From Bin18 sp965242795 (GTDB taxonomy: Bacteria; Desulfobacterota; Binatia; Bin18), in assembly GCA_965242795.1 (NCBI GenBank), contig OZ251505.1:2852001-2916000 (forward strand): a stretch of 64,000 nucleotides of DNA, read 5' to 3'. Position numbers and translations under genes: made by a program. This document shows, piece by piece, positions 36,057 through 45,281 of the stretch. Under the pieces are notes generated by a model. It was given only the letters and a program-made list of their open reading frames with translations. It was not told the DNA's origin and searched no databases. Positions within the stretch are counted from its first letter, which is position 1; every line of letters starts with the position of its first letter.

Positions 36057-39000
36057 TCAGTTCTTCACCGGGATGACGGTCTCGTCGAGCTGGGTGTAGC
36101 CCCGCACGTCCACCGGGTCCGCACTGAAGACCTGGCACGTCGTCCGCCGCTGCGCTTCCGCCGCCGGCTTGCCCGCCGCGACCAAGGCCGCAGCTAAGTT
36201 GTCGGGCGTCCCGTCCGGCGCCGTCCGGCCCGGCCAGTACGAGAAGATCGTCTCCGGCGCGACATCCACGTCCCACGCGACCGGCGCCCCGTCCTGCTGT
36301 CCGCATTGCAACTGCACGTTGCACGGATCGGCCGTCTCCGCGTCCGGTTGATGGGCCTTCCGGCAGTAGAAATGCATCCAGGCCTGGGCCGGGGACAGGT
36401 TCAGCAACGTCCCGATGCGGGTCGGCGCGTCTGCGGCGGGCACGACCGGCGGGTTCGCTACCGGCACGACTGCCCCGCCTAACTGCGTGTAGGCACGGAC
36501 GTCCACCGGGTCGGTACTGAACACTTGGCACGTCGTCCGCCGCCGCGCTTCCGCCTCCGGCTTGCCCGCCGCTATCAGCGCGGCGGCAAAGTCGGCGGGC
36601 GTCCTGTCCGCCGTCCTCTTGTCCGGCCAGTAGGTGAAAGTGGTCTCCGGCGCGACCGGCACGTCCCAGGCGACCGGCGCCCCGTCCCGTTGTCCGCATT
36701 GCAACCGCACGGTGCACGGGTCAACGGTCTCTCCATCCGGTTGGTGTGCTTTCCGACAGTAGAAATGTACCCAGGCGCGGGCCGGCGCCACGTTCAGCAA
36801 CGTCGCCACCCGCGTCGGGGCGGCAACGTCCACCGGCGCCGGCGGGTTCGCCACGGAGACCAAGTCCCCGCCGACCCGCGTGTACGCCCAAGCATCCAGC
36901 GGATCGCGGCTGAACACCTGACACGTCGTCCGCCGCCGCGCTTCCGCCTCCGCCTTACCCGCCGCGACTAACGCGGTTGCCAAGTCGGCCGCCGCCCCGC
37001 CCGGCCCGTAGGTCACGGTCGTCTCGGCGGCTACATCCACGTCCCACGTCACCGGCATCCCTTCTTGTTGCCCGCATTGCAAACGCGCCTGGCACGGGTC
37101 CTCCGGTTCCCCCTCGGCGGTCTGCGTCTTCCGACAGGCGAGATGGACATACGCCTGCGCCGGCGCCACGTTCAGCAACGTCGCTACGCGTGTCGGGGCG
37201 GTCACGTCCAGTGGGGCAGGCGGAGACGCCACGGGCACCAGTGCCCCCGCGACCTGCGTGTACGCCCGTACCTCCAGCGGGTCCGGGCTGAACACCCGAC
37301 ATGTCGTCCGCTGCCCCGCGGCCTCGTCGGTTCGGCCCGCTGCCACCAACGCCGCCGCAAAGTCGGCGGCTGTTCCGTCCGCTGCCCGCCGGCCCGGCCA
37401 GTAGCTGACGATCGTCTCCGGCGCGACCTCCACGTCCCACGCTATTGGCCCGCCGTCCAGCTGCCCGCATTGTACTTGTGCCGTGCACGCGACCGCCTCG
37501 GAATGCTGCGCCCGCCCACAGTAGAAATGCACCCACGCCTGCGCCGGTGCCACGTTCAGCAGCGTCGCCCGCAATGGCCCGGCTTCGCTCGCCGCCGTGA
37601 AGCGCACTGCAACGGTGTACGCTCCCGTCCGCGTCCGCGTCGCGCCCCCGACCACCGCCACATGATACGACCCCGCTGTCACCGGCCACCCCGCCTGGGC
37701 CGCCCGGGCGCCTTCCCCCACAGCATCTTGGGGCAGCAGCGGCCCGCCGCCCGCCCCGAAGTACGCCGCCGGGGCCGCTGCCCCGCTCGCCTCCACCACC
37801 ACCGTCCCCGCTTCCTGGACCTCCACCCGGAAGTAGTCCACTTCCCCCGCCTGCTGTAACGTCCCTGCCGTCTCCGCGTTCAACCGCAGCGGGGCCGGGC
37901 GACTCCCTTCTCCGTTCGCAGGCGCTCCCCCGTCCGCAGGCGGGGTTGCTCCCGGCGACGGGACCACGCCCCCCACCGTCGTCTCACCGCGCGCCGGCGT
38001 GAACCGCACCGCTAACGTATAGGCGCCCGTCGCTTGGCGTGCCGCCGCGCCCGCGCCCGCTACAGCGCCCTCTACCTTGACGTAATACGTGCCCGCCGGC
38101 ACCAGCCGCTCGACTCGGAAGTTGGGCCCCGTTCCTTCATCATCCGCCTCGGTCAGCGCTTGGCCCGCCGCGCCCTCCAGCGCCCCCACGGTGTCCGTGC
38201 GCCCCGTCGTCTTCACCGTCAGCGTGCCAGCCCCGACCACTTCCACCCGGAAGTAGTCCACGTCGCCCGCCTGCTCCAACGCCCCGGCCACCTCCGCGCC
38301 CCGGTCCGTCGCCACTCCGGCCCGAAAGTCGTCTTCTTGGCCGGTCTCGCCCACACCGCCCGTCGTCCGCGCGGTCAGGGTGACCAGCGTCGCTTCCGCG
38401 CGGCTGTTGCCATGCTCCACGACGTCCGTGCTGCCGTCCACCCTGCGCGTATCGTCCGTGCCGACGCCCGCATGGGTCAGTGACGCGGCGGTGGCCGGGT
38501 CGCTGGCGAGGGTGATCGTGCCGCCGTTGCGCGTCAGCGCGTTGGCGGCAATGCTGATGCCGTCCGCATCCGCGTCCGTCGCCTGCACGTAGTAGCGGAA
38601 CACGACGAGCGCCCCTTTGGACTGGGTGGCGTCGTAAACGGCCGGCCGGGTCTGGGATCCGATGGTCAGGCCGAGCTGCGGCGTGCCCGTCACCGTCACC
38701 GCTTCGGTGAACGTCACCGCCACTTCAATCTGTTCACCGAGGCGGTACGTGTTCCCGCTCGCTGGGGTCCCCGTCCACCGGATGGTATTCACCCGCAGCC
38801 GCGGCTCGGGATTGCTACCCCCGCCCGGATTCGTGCCACCACCGCCGGGGGCGGTCTCGCTTCCGCCGCCATTGACCTTGGCCGGTACGTAACCTTCATC
38901 TGAATTGATGTAAATCCAATCCGTCGTGTAGCTAGCCGGAAGGATGGTCGCCGCAGTCTTATGTCCGCGAAGGACGACCGACCCGCCGTTCATCCTCCAG

Positions 39001-39779
39001 GGCGCAGGCCCGTTATACTGGATCCCATCGTTGTCATAGTCTGTTTTCTGGACCGTGTAGGAAAACACTAGAGCGCTGGCGCCCGACAGCGCGGGCACGT
39101 AGTCTGCGTACCGTGTCGTTCCTCCGATGATCAACGGCACCTGAGGCGTCCCGGTGACCGTCACCGCCACGATGCAGCGCACTACCATTTGAATCTCTTC
39201 GCCGGCTCTGTACGTGTCTCCACTCCGAGGGTAGGTTTGCCAAGCTGAAGGCCAAGTGTATGGATAGGGTGGATCACACGAAAGATCACCACGATGTCCT
39301 GATCGTCTTTGCCTACCGTCCACGGAAAAACGTTGGCCCCTGGGACCGGGGATCTCGATCCTCTCAAATACCAGATTCGCAGCCTCTCCGTTTTCCGCTT
39401 GGATCGTCCCACCGTTCAGGTCGATGCCCGTGGCCACGACCGGCCCGACCTCCGACGCCTGTACGTAATATTCAAAAGTGGGCGCACGCAATACTGACCC
39501 TGCTGGGAAATAATATGGGGGATGAAATCCGGTAAATACGTCTAAATTTCGCTTCCGAGCTCCGATCTCCACGACAAGCTGGGGCTTCCCCGTCACCTTC
39601 ACCGGCTTATCAAACTGGACCCCTATTGGGAACCTTGCATCAAGCCCAAAAGTGGCAGAAGTATAAGTCCAGCCATAATTTTGAATGCTTGTAACCCGCG
39701 GCGCCGACTCTGCCCTGGCCTCTTCCATTGGCGCCGCGAGCAATAGCAGCGCCGCCACACCGGCAAGCAGCACGCTCAT
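36057..39779 (-). CDS. Large secreted protein with Ig-like, PPC-like and four Cys-rich repeats
   Basis: This 1240-aa exported protein has a signal peptide (about 1-24, ending EARAES). Up to three Ig-like or cadherin-like segments follow (about 25-445; pattern VTVTGTPQLGLTIG, YYVQATDADADGI). Two pre-peptidase C-terminal (PPC)-like domains come next (about 455-720; AGDVDYFRVEVVGAGTLTV). Four repeats of 117-131 residues begin at 739, 867, 993 and 1124. Each repeat starts TLLNVAPAQAWVHFYC and has VQCGQ or LQCGQ, WDV-VAPET and RTTC, with four conserved Cys. No anchor or enzyme motif is seen. The outer-surface or secreted role is inferred. Start ATG at 39779 lies in a repeat-rich upstream region. 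Confidence 0.85.
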   Translation of the reverse strand: MSVLLAGVAALLLLAAPMEEARAESAPRVTSIQNYGWTYTSATFGLDARFPIGVQFDKPVKVTGKPQLVVEIGARKRNLDVFTGFHPPYYFPAGSVLRAPTFEYYVQASEVGPVVATGIDLNGGTIQAENGEAANLVFERIEIPGPRGQRFSVDGRQRRSGHRGDLSCDPPYPYTWPSAWQTYPRSGDTYRAGEEIQMVVRCIVAVTVTGTPQVPLIIGGTTRYADYVPALSGASALVFSYTVQKTDYDNDGIQYNGPAPWRMNGGSVVLRGHKTAATILPASYTTDWIYINSDEGYVPAKVNGGGSETAPGGGGTNPGGGSNPEPRLRVNTIRWTGTPASGNTYRLGEQIEVAVTFTEAVTVTGTPQLGLTIGSQTRPAVYDATQSKGALVVFRYYVQATDADADGISIAANALTRNGGTITLASDPATAASLTHAGVGTDDTRRVDGSTDVVEHGNSRAEATLVTLTARTTGGVGETGQEDDFRAGVATDRGAEVAGALEQAGDVDYFRVEVVGAGTLTVKTTGRTDTVGALEGAAGQALTEADDEGTGPNFRVERLVPAGTYYVKVEGAVAGAGAAARQATGAYTLAVRFTPARGETTVGGVVPSPGATPPADGGAPANGEGSRPAPLRLNAETAGTLQQAGEVDYFRVEVQEAGTVVVEASGAAAPAAYFGAGGGPLLPQDAVGEGARAAQAGWPVTAGSYHVAVVGGATRTRTGAYTVAVRFTAASEAGPLRATLLNVAPAQAWVHFYCGRAQHSEAVACTAQVQCGQLDGGPIAWDVEVAPETIVSYWPGRRAADGTAADFAAALVAAGRTDEAAGQRTTCRVFSPDPLEVRAYTQVAGALVPVASPPAPLDVTAPTRVATLLNVAPAQAYVHLACRKTQTAEGEPEDPCQARLQCGQQEGMPVTWDVDVAAETTVTYGPGGAAADLATALVAAGKAEAEARRRTTCQVFSRDPLDAWAYTRVGGDLVSVANPPAPVDVAAPTRVATLLNVAPARAWVHFYCRKAHQPDGETVDPCTVRLQCGQRDGAPVAWDVPVAPETTFTYWPDKRTADRTPADFAAALIAAGKPEAEARRRTTCQVFSTDPVDVRAYTQLGGAVVPVANPPVVPAADAPTRIGTLLNLSPAQAWMHFYCRKAHQPDAETADPCNVQLQCGQQDGAPVAWDVDVAPETIFSYWPGRTAPDGTPDNLAAALVAAGKPAAEAQRRTTCQVFSADPVDVRGYTQLDETVIPVKN

Positions 39780-40340
39780 TGCTGACCGCTCAACTCCGCG
39801 GGCGGAGGGGGCTGTATCGTTTTTGAACGGTCGGGTGAAGCGGAGATCGGATGACGAAGCAGCATGGGAAATCCCTTCCGGCAGTTAGAGCGCCTTTGAG
39901 TTTGGGAGGCTCCTACCGAAGAAATTGCCCGCTGTCAACACGATCATCCGACCTTTCTGCGTGGCCGCGTTGCCGGACAATCGCGGCGAAGTTGTCGAGA
40001 CGGCACCGTGCTGCGGGTGTGGCTTGGATGTTTTTGCCGAGCCAGTCTTGGAGCGGTTGCTCGTCGGCCGGCCACGCCGGGAAGGAACCGTCCGGGAGCC
40101 TGTCCGTTTCCGGGTGCGATTCAGATGCGACTTGTAAAGGAAGGCCGAGGTGACAGCGGGGTTCGTTTCGACAAGCTCAACGAACTGAGGGACGAAAGTC
40201 CCTGAACTTTCGGCTCCTTGAGCCTGCAGCGTCCTGAGCTTGTCGAAGGGTTCGTGGCCAAGAAAGCTCGGCATGTAAGCCAGCGAAGTTCTCAGATCAT
40301 CTCGTATGTAATTCTCTGAATAAAAGCCGACGGTTCGATT
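39780..40340. repeat. Intergenic region with repeats upstream of secreted-protein gene
   Basis: TCGACAAGCTCA-type cores occur at about 40168 and 40233, and a copy of the edge motif lies at 40294-40317 (complement AGAGAATTACATACGAGATG), 24 bp from the end of the next gene. Apart from the possible remnant at 39.9-40.1 kb I see no gene. Confidence 0.65.
39921..40140 (-). pseudogene. Possible gene remnant
   Basis: An open minus-strand frame reads LPDGSFPAWPADEQPLQDWL and GKNIQATPAARCRLDNFAAI, ending DDRVDSGQFLR and a stop near 39920. It has no start codon of its own before the repeat at 40150 and no clear family. The amphipathic, protein-like composition suggests the 3' end of a decayed gene, but this is weak. 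Confidence 0.25.
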
Positions 40341-40946
40341 TCAAACGGCCCCGCTCTTCGCCTGCCCGAGACTCCGCTTCAACGCGCGTACCGTGGAGAC
40401 GAAACTTTCCCGCGCGGCGCTCTTTTGCAGCGCCAGCGGAATGGGTAGGCGTGCCTTGTCCCGTAGCGTGCCGGTGTACGTCAACAACGTCTTGCGGCCA
40501 TCCGGCGACGGCGTGAACCTGTACTCGGCCCGGATGTCGTTGAGTTGGCTCTCAACGCTACTGATCCGCACCAGATGCTCGCCGGGGACGAAGGTGAATT
40601 CCAGGCTGAGCCGCTGCGGCTGGCCGAGCAACGCCATCTCGAACAGGACCAGCTTGCGGTTCTCGCCCGCCTGGAGCAGACGCGAGACCCGTACCGTGTC
40701 GCTGAATTCGGCGCTGCGTTCCGGTTGGGAAAAGGCGTCCCAGATGGCGGGCAGCGGCGCGTCGATCCGCGAGGTGAACGCCAGATTGAGCGTGTCGGCC
40801 TGCTTCTCCAGCTTTTCGGTGAGGATCTCGGGGACCGGCCCCTCCCAGTCCAGCGCTGCGGAACGCAGGTGATGGTACCGGACGCCTGCGAACAGCCCCA
40901 CGCCGATCAGAAGCACGGCTGCCGAACCCACCAGCGCACGACGCAT
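40341..40946 (-). CDS. SRPBCC-fold protein with N-terminal membrane anchor
   Basis: This 201-aa protein has one N-terminal hydrophobic segment (VGSAAVLLIGVGLFAGV) and then an SRPBCC/START-like domain (FTSRIDAPLPAIWDAFSQPE). Such domains bind small hydrophobic ligands or lipids. The anchor places it in the periplasm or at the inner membrane. The start is the ATG at 40946, where the hydrophobic segment begins. It follows the 119-aa gene on the minus strand at 105 bp and is probably expressed with it. Ligand is unknown. Confidence 0.8.
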   Translation of the reverse strand: MRRALVGSAAVLLIGVGLFAGVRYHHLRSAALDWEGPVPEILTEKLEKQADTLNLAFTSRIDAPLPAIWDAFSQPERSAEFSDTVRVSRLLQAGENRKLVLFEMALLGQPQRLSLEFTFVPGEHLVRISSVESQLNDIRAEYRFTPSPDGRKTLLTYTGTLRDKARLPIPLALQKSAARESFVSTVRALKRSLGQAKSGAV

Positions 40947-41051
40947 GGGAGTGTCTTGCCCCGTCGATAATGCAGACCGCGGGGCACAGTCGATCTCTTC
41001 GGATATCCACGTCCAGCCGGACCCGACGCGAACGGGTCCGGCTGGCACGGG

Positions 41052-41411
41052 TTATTGCAGCGGCTGTTCGGCCAGCCCGGGATCGTCGGGCAGCGGGACC
41101 GGCGCGCTGAAATACAAGGTTTCCTCGCGCCGGATGTGACTCGGCTTGACGACGTAATCCCCGCCGATCGACGGCTTCCAGACCCGCTCGGCAATCTCCT
41201 TGTTGGTGCCGGTCAGCAGATACGCCAGCCCGCCCGTAATCCCGCCCAGCGTGGCATAGGTCAGCTTGGCGGGGATGTAGAAGACGTTGGCGGCCACGGT
41301 CGCCGCGCCGGTGCCGGCATCGCCCGAATAGTCGGCCGACACCTGTGCCGGCACGCTCAGCAGGGCCGTCAGCAGCCCCGCACACAACCCGATGCGTAAC
41401 GTTTTTCCCAT
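41052..41411 (-). CDS. Conserved small exported protein
   Basis: This 119-aa protein has a signal peptide (about 1-25; LCAGLLTALLSVPAQVSA) and a hydrophobic glycine-rich segment (YIPAKLTYATLGGITGGLAY) followed by a short polar tail. I recall similar uncharacterised proteins in environmental Gram-negatives but cannot name the family. The ATG at 41411 follows GGAGG. It starts 13 bp after the cinA-like stop and probably forms an operon with it. A periplasmic or outer-membrane-associated location is inferred. Confidence 0.75.
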   Translation of the reverse strand: MGKTLRIGLCAGLLTALLSVPAQVSADYSGDAGTGAATVAANVFYIPAKLTYATLGGITGGLAYLLTGTNKEIAERVWKPSIGGDYVVKPSHIRREETLYFSAPVPLPDDPGLAEQPLQ

Positions 41412-41424
41412 GACAACCTCCTCC

Positions 41425-42171
41425 TCACCCTTCGGTTTTGACCACACACTCCCGCGGGAGCAACGTCAGCAAGTGTCGAAACGCGCGTTCGACGTAGCGT
41501 TCGTCCTTGGATTCCAGCGTGATCTTCACCCGGTATTCGGGATCGTCGTTCCTGGGGTACGACCCCAACATCAGGTCGGGGAACGCGCGCAACGTCTCGT
41601 TCAGGAACCCGGCGACCACGCTTTCGTATTCGCGTGTGTACAGGACTTTGAGATGGTACGGGTCGGCCACGAAGCGGCCTTTCAGAGCCAGAAACTTCTG
41701 CCGGAAGATGTCCGGGATGCCGGGCAGCACGTAAACGTTGCCCACCTTGATGGTCGGGAAGCGCACCCCGCCGTCGGCGATCAATTCGGCGCCCTCGGGC
41801 GCTTCGGCCATCTTCAGATAGGCGTCGTTGGCCGGCCGGCCGTTCAGATGGGCGCGCAGCTTGGCTTCGAGTTGCGGATGTCGGATGACCGGGCGGTCCA
41901 AGGCTAGGGCCACGCCTTCGATGGTGATGTCGTCGTGCGTCGGCCCGACGCCGCCCGACGTGAAGACCAGGTCGAAGCGGTCGTGAAAATCGCGCACCGT
42001 GTCGGCAATCACCGGCAACTCGTCCGGGATCACCGCGATCTGCCGCAGCGTCACGCCGATCCCGCGGAGTTCCTTTGCCAGGAAGGACGAGTTGGTATCG
42101 ACCGTCTTGCCGGACAGGATCTCGTTCCCGATCACGACCATGCCGGCGTTCAGTTCTTGCACGGCGTCCAT
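41425..42171 (-). CDS. CinA N-terminal (molybdopterin-binding, MoCF) domain protein
   Basis: This 248-aa protein is a CinA-like MoCF-domain protein without the C-terminal CinA amidase: VVIGNEILSGKTVDTNSSFL at residues 11-30, then TSGGVGPTHDDIT and VLPGIPDIF are diagnostic. The full-length protein is a competence/damage-inducible nucleotide-sugar and NMN-processing enzyme; single-domain forms are of uncertain activity. The ATG at 42171 is 41 bp after the rpoH-like gene's stop. It heads or continues a minus-strand unit with the two following small genes. Confidence 0.88.
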   Translation of the reverse strand: MDAVQELNAGMVVIGNEILSGKTVDTNSSFLAKELRGIGVTLRQIAVIPDELPVIADTVRDFHDRFDLVFTSGGVGPTHDDITIEGVALALDRPVIRHPQLEAKLRAHLNGRPANDAYLKMAEAPEGAELIADGGVRFPTIKVGNVYVLPGIPDIFRQKFLALKGRFVADPYHLKVLYTREYESVVAGFLNETLRAFPDLMLGSYPRNDDPEYRVKITLESKDERYVERAFRHLLTLLPRECVVKTEG

Positions 42172-42212
42172 TGTACGCCGACTTTCCTCGCGCTGGCAAC
42201 ATGGAGACAGGG

Positions 42213-43235
42213 TCATCCCCGGTCGCTCGGGGCGATGTCGACGTCCGTCAGGTCGGGCAATTCGCTGACCAGATAGGCTTTGAGCTTGCGCTTGAGCCGG
42301 CTTTCGAGTTGGCGGACCCGCTCACGGGTGATGCCGTAGCGGTCCCCGATTTCTTGCAGGGTGAGCGGCTCTTCGGCCAGCAGCCGCTCGTTGAAGATCA
42401 CCGCTTCCTTGCCGTCCAGCGTCTCGGCGAACGCGGCGAGTTTCCGGCCGATGACGCCGCGGTACTCGGTGGTCGAAACGGCGTCCTCGACGTTCGCGGT
42501 CGGGTCGGCCAGAAAATCGAGAAAGGTCGCGGACTCGTCCTCGGCGTCGATCGGCGCATCGACCGACAGATCGCGGCCGGCCATGCGCTGCTCCATCTCG
42601 ACCACCTCGCGCTCCTTCACGCCGAGGTTCCGGGCGAGCAGCTTCGGTGCGGGGGTGAACCCCTCGGCTTCGAGCCGGTCTTTCTCCTTCTTCAGATTGA
42701 AGAAGAGTTTGCGCTGGGCCTGGGTCGTGCCGAGTTTGACCATCCGCCAGTTGTTCATGATGTAGCGGATGATGTAGGCGCGCACCCACCAGACGGCGTA
42801 CGACGGAAAGCGCACCCCGCGGTACGGGTCGAAGTTGCGCACCGCGTCCATGAGTCCGACGTTCCCCTCCTGGATCAGGTCGATCAGGTTCTGGAACGCG
42901 CGTTGATAGCCCCGCGCGATCATGACCACCAGCCGCAGATTGGCGGTCACCAGCCGATAGGCGGCCTCGACGTCGCCCTCTTCTTTGTACTGAACGGCCA
43001 ACTCGTGCTCTTCTTCGGGCGTCAGTAGGGCGTAGCGGCGGATCTCGGCCAGGTAGCGGCTCAGCGAGTCGCTCGGGACGAGCGATGTCTCCTCCGCGTC
43101 GGGCGTCTCGGTGGGAGCGGGACCGAGCGTCCGGAGCGGGTCGGCTTCCACGTCGTGCTCGGTGGCGGGATCGAGCGTGATTTCGGGCTGGATCGGTTCG
43201 GGAACCGCGGGGTCCGATTTTGCCGGGCGCGTCAT
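42213..43235 (-). CDS. rpoH: RNA polymerase sigma-32 type factor (RpoH)
   Basis: This 340-aa sigma-70 family protein has region 2 (LRLVVMIARGYQRAFQNLID, then EGNVGLMDAVRNFDPYRGVR) and the RpoH-box-like QRKLFFNL that marks heat-shock sigma factors, followed by region 3 and a region 4 helix-turn-helix (GDRYGITRERVRQLESRLKR). It would direct RNA polymerase to heat-shock promoters. The start at 43235 removes a proline-poor, repeat-like upstream read and leaves a variable, acidic 70-residue N-terminus. It is followed at 41 bp by the cinA-like gene. Confidence 0.93.
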   Translation of the reverse strand: MTRPAKSDPAVPEPIQPEITLDPATEHDVEADPLRTLGPAPTETPDAEETSLVPSDSLSRYLAEIRRYALLTPEEEHELAVQYKEEGDVEAAYRLVTANLRLVVMIARGYQRAFQNLIDLIQEGNVGLMDAVRNFDPYRGVRFPSYAVWWVRAYIIRYIMNNWRMVKLGTTQAQRKLFFNLKKEKDRLEAEGFTPAPKLLARNLGVKEREVVEMEQRMAGRDLSVDAPIDAEDESATFLDFLADPTANVEDAVSTTEYRGVIGRKLAAFAETLDGKEAVIFNERLLAEEPLTLQEIGDRYGITRERVRQLESRLKRKLKAYLVSELPDLTDVDIAPSDRG

Positions 43236-43405
43236 GACAGCCGTATCGTCAGACCGAACGTTGCACTTCGATAAGGATGGAGACCGCGCCGGCCGCCAAG
43301 CCGGAAGCGCGTCGGAGGAAGTTGGGGCTTCCTTGCATTCAAAGGGCGGGGAAGTGAGGAGCGGGCAGCACGCTCGCAGTCGAAAGGCGCTGAAAACGCG
43401 CGATG

Positions 43406-43615
43406 CTACATTTCTTCGATTGCTTCCTGCGCCTCTTCCTTCCACACCTCGCCTGCGGCAATCTCGCGTAGTGCCGTCACCACCTCTTTATTGTCGGCAT
43501 CAACCAGTCGGGGTGCCCCCTTGAGCAGATCCTTGGCTCTCCGAGACGCCACGACGACGAGCTCGAACCGATTCGGAATACGTGCCAGACAGTCTTCGAC
43601 GGTGATTCGTGCCAT
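43406..43615 (-). CDS. rpoZ: RNA polymerase omega subunit
   Basis: This 69-aa protein has the omega pattern: MARITVEDCLARIPNRFELV, SRRAKDLL, and a C-terminal EIAAGEV element. Omega assists assembly of beta-prime and, in many bacteria, binds ppGpp with it. The start ATG at 43615 gives the usual family length; longer upstream reading has no homology. It lies 170 bp upstream of rpoH on the minus strand, so the two may share a transcript. The gap 43616-43843 before the next gene shows no further feature. Confidence 0.93.
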   Translation of the reverse strand: MARITVEDCLARIPNRFELVVVASRRAKDLLKGAPRLVDADNKEVVTALREIAAGEVWKEEAQEAIEEM

Positions 43616-43843
43616 GCGGTTCTTTCCTTTTGGGCGAATAAGGTAGGGAACACCATACCCTACGGATGGCTGGGAGGGAAGCGTGCTGGCGTTGGGGGCG
43701 TATGGGTTTGAGATTTCTGGACCGATGCCGTGGTCCGGGGACCCTGTAAGATTGAGAGACGACGCGAACCGCGACACTCCTCGGCACCGTCACGACCTTG
43801 ACAAGCCCCACTCTGCGGGCTAGTTCCCGCCCCGGTGAACGCT

Positions 43844-44314
43844 ATGGGTTTCTGGCAGTGGTTGGCGGGCTCCGAAGAACCGCAACATAAAGATCCGAAC
43901 CTGTTGATCCCCGAATTGGTGTTGCATCATCGCGCCGAAAGCCGTCTCGTCCACCAATTGCGCGCCCACGCCGAACTCTCGCCCCACCGGGCCGGCAAGG
44001 ATCAGTTGCGCGCCGCGGCCGACGAGCAGCAAGCCATCGCCCGCCGGATTTCAGAGAAAGTCGCCGAGTTGGGCGGGGAGTGCGGCGAAGAAGACACGAC
44101 GCCCACCACCGGCCGCAATCACTGGGATAGAGTCGTACAGGACCTGGAAGAGAGCCAGACACTCACCCAACGTTACAACGAGCAGGCGATCTATTGGGAC
44201 CCGGACCTGCCCGACGCCACGCAATTCTTTCTCGCGCTGGAACGGGACAAGAAGCGGCTGAACGCGCTCCTCCGCGACATAGCCCTGCGCGCCGACCCGC
44301 ACGCCATCGACTAG
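43844..44314 (+). CDS. Uncharacterised helical, ferritin-like protein
   Basis: This 156-aa protein is predicted to be mostly alpha-helical with a His/Glu-containing pattern (PELVLHHRAESRLVHQLRAH, and ADEQQAIARRISEKVAELGG). It looks like a ferritin-like four-helix protein but lacks a clear diiron motif, so the relation is tentative. The first Met may be 43835 or 43844; the second fits better. It is divergent from rpoZ and converges with the coiled-coil gene at 44347 (32 bp gap). No operon partner. Confidence 0.65.
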   Translation: MGFWQWLAGSEEPQHKDPNLLIPELVLHHRAESRLVHQLRAHAELSPHRAGKDQLRAAADEQQAIARRISEKVAELGGECGEEDTTPTTGRNHWDRVVQDLEESQTLTQRYNEQAIYWDPDLPDATQFFLALERDKKRLNALLRDIALRADPHAID

Positions 44315-44346
44315 CGCCCGGCTGCCTGGGCGCCCATCCCCATCCG

Positions 44347-44976
44347 CTATTCCTCGTCGTCATGCGCCGCCAGATGGTCCAGACCCATCCGGCGCGGCGC
44401 AAAGAGTCCCTTGATGGATTCCGCGGACGGTGGCGTCCAATTCTGGCCCGGTGGGGGAGGCTGGCCGTGATGCCCCTGCCGCTGGCCGTTCTGGCCGCGT
44501 GAACGGGCGTTGCCGGCCTGGTCGCGGCGCCACGTCTTGTTGCGCCCCGGCCCGCCGCCCCCGGACGATTTCAGGCGGTTGCCGATGAAGCCGACCCGCT
44601 CGTCGACCCTCCGCAGCAAGGCCGACAACGGCTCGATGTGTTGCGCGACGTGCTGCTGAAGCGCCTCCTGTATCCGCGCCTCCGTCACCTCCGCGCTCGG
44701 AGCGGCGGCACCCTGTGTGTCGGAACGGGCCGCCCGGAGTTCGTCCACCGCGGCGGCGAGCGCGGCGAGTTGTCCACACAGCTTCTCTTCCAGCGTCTCC
44801 ACCCGCGTCTGCAACTGGCGGATCGCTTCCTGCGTCGCCGCGTCAGCCGCTGCGACCGATGCCGTGGCCGGCGTTGTGCGCGCCGAGGTCTTGCGCTTGG
44901 CCGCGGGTGCTTTCTTGGCTGCGGCGCGTTTCTTCGCCGCGCCGGTGGTTTTCGAGGTCGAGGCTTTTGTCGGCAT
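44347..44976 (-). CDS. Lys/Ala-rich histone-like N-terminus with coiled coil
   Basis: This 209-aa protein begins with a histone H1-like tail (KKRAAAKKAPAAKRKTSART, residues 15-34), continues with a coiled-coil segment (about 45-130; AIRQLQTRVETLEEKLCGQL) and ends in a Gly/Pro/Gln-rich disordered region. Similar tails occur in nucleoid-associated and some phasin-like proteins. No enzyme domain is visible. It lies 18 bp downstream of a small gene, likely forming one unit with it and trmJ. The role in DNA or RNA binding is inferred only from composition. Confidence 0.75.
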   Translation of the reverse strand: MPTKASTSKTTGAAKKRAAAKKAPAAKRKTSARTTPATASVAAADAATQEAIRQLQTRVETLEEKLCGQLAALAAAVDELRAARSDTQGAAAPSAEVTEARIQEALQQHVAQHIEPLSALLRRVDERVGFIGNRLKSSGGGGPGRNKTWRRDQAGNARSRGQNGQRQGHHGQPPPPGQNWTPPSAESIKGLFAPRRMGLDHLAAHDDEE

Positions 44977-44994
44977 GCCGTTCCTTTCCGCCGT

Positions 44995-45249
44995 CTAGGT
45001 CCGTGGTGTCGGTCGTGCTTCCCCAGGCGTCCGCGCTGCTACCAGATGGGTCGTATATTCCAGCAATTCCCCGAGCCGGCGAATCTTGGTGGCCCGCACC
45101 GGCCATTCGTCCTGCGGAGCACGGGCCAACGCGTCAACGTGGTAGCGCAGGCTGTATTCCACGATCTCCATGCACCGCACGGCCGTATCCTGCTGCCGTT
45201 CCCGACGCCGGATCGCCCGATGCCGGCGAAGTTCGATGATCTGGGCCAC
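44995..45249 (-). CDS. Uncharacterised 84-aa protein
   Basis: This short protein starts with GTG at 45249 and has an Arg-rich first third (RRHRAIRRRERQQDTA) and an amphipathic helical middle (MEIVEYSLRYHVDALARA). I do not recognise a family. It lies 32 bp after the trmJ stop and 18 bp before the histone-like gene on the minus strand. Its placement and codon pattern support a real gene. Confidence 0.55.
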   Translation of the reverse strand: MAQIIELRRHRAIRRRERQQDTAVRCMEIVEYSLRYHVDALARAPQDEWPVRATKIRRLGELLEYTTHLVAARTPGEARPTPRT

Positions 45250-45281
45250 GGTCGGGACTCATCCACGGGTCGCGGGGCTTG

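Noticed and set aside
39925..40137. Plus-strand open frame with several Cys near 40 kb
   Set aside because: It starts with no ribosome site and ends in repeat sequence; the opposite strand looks more protein-like, though that also is weak.
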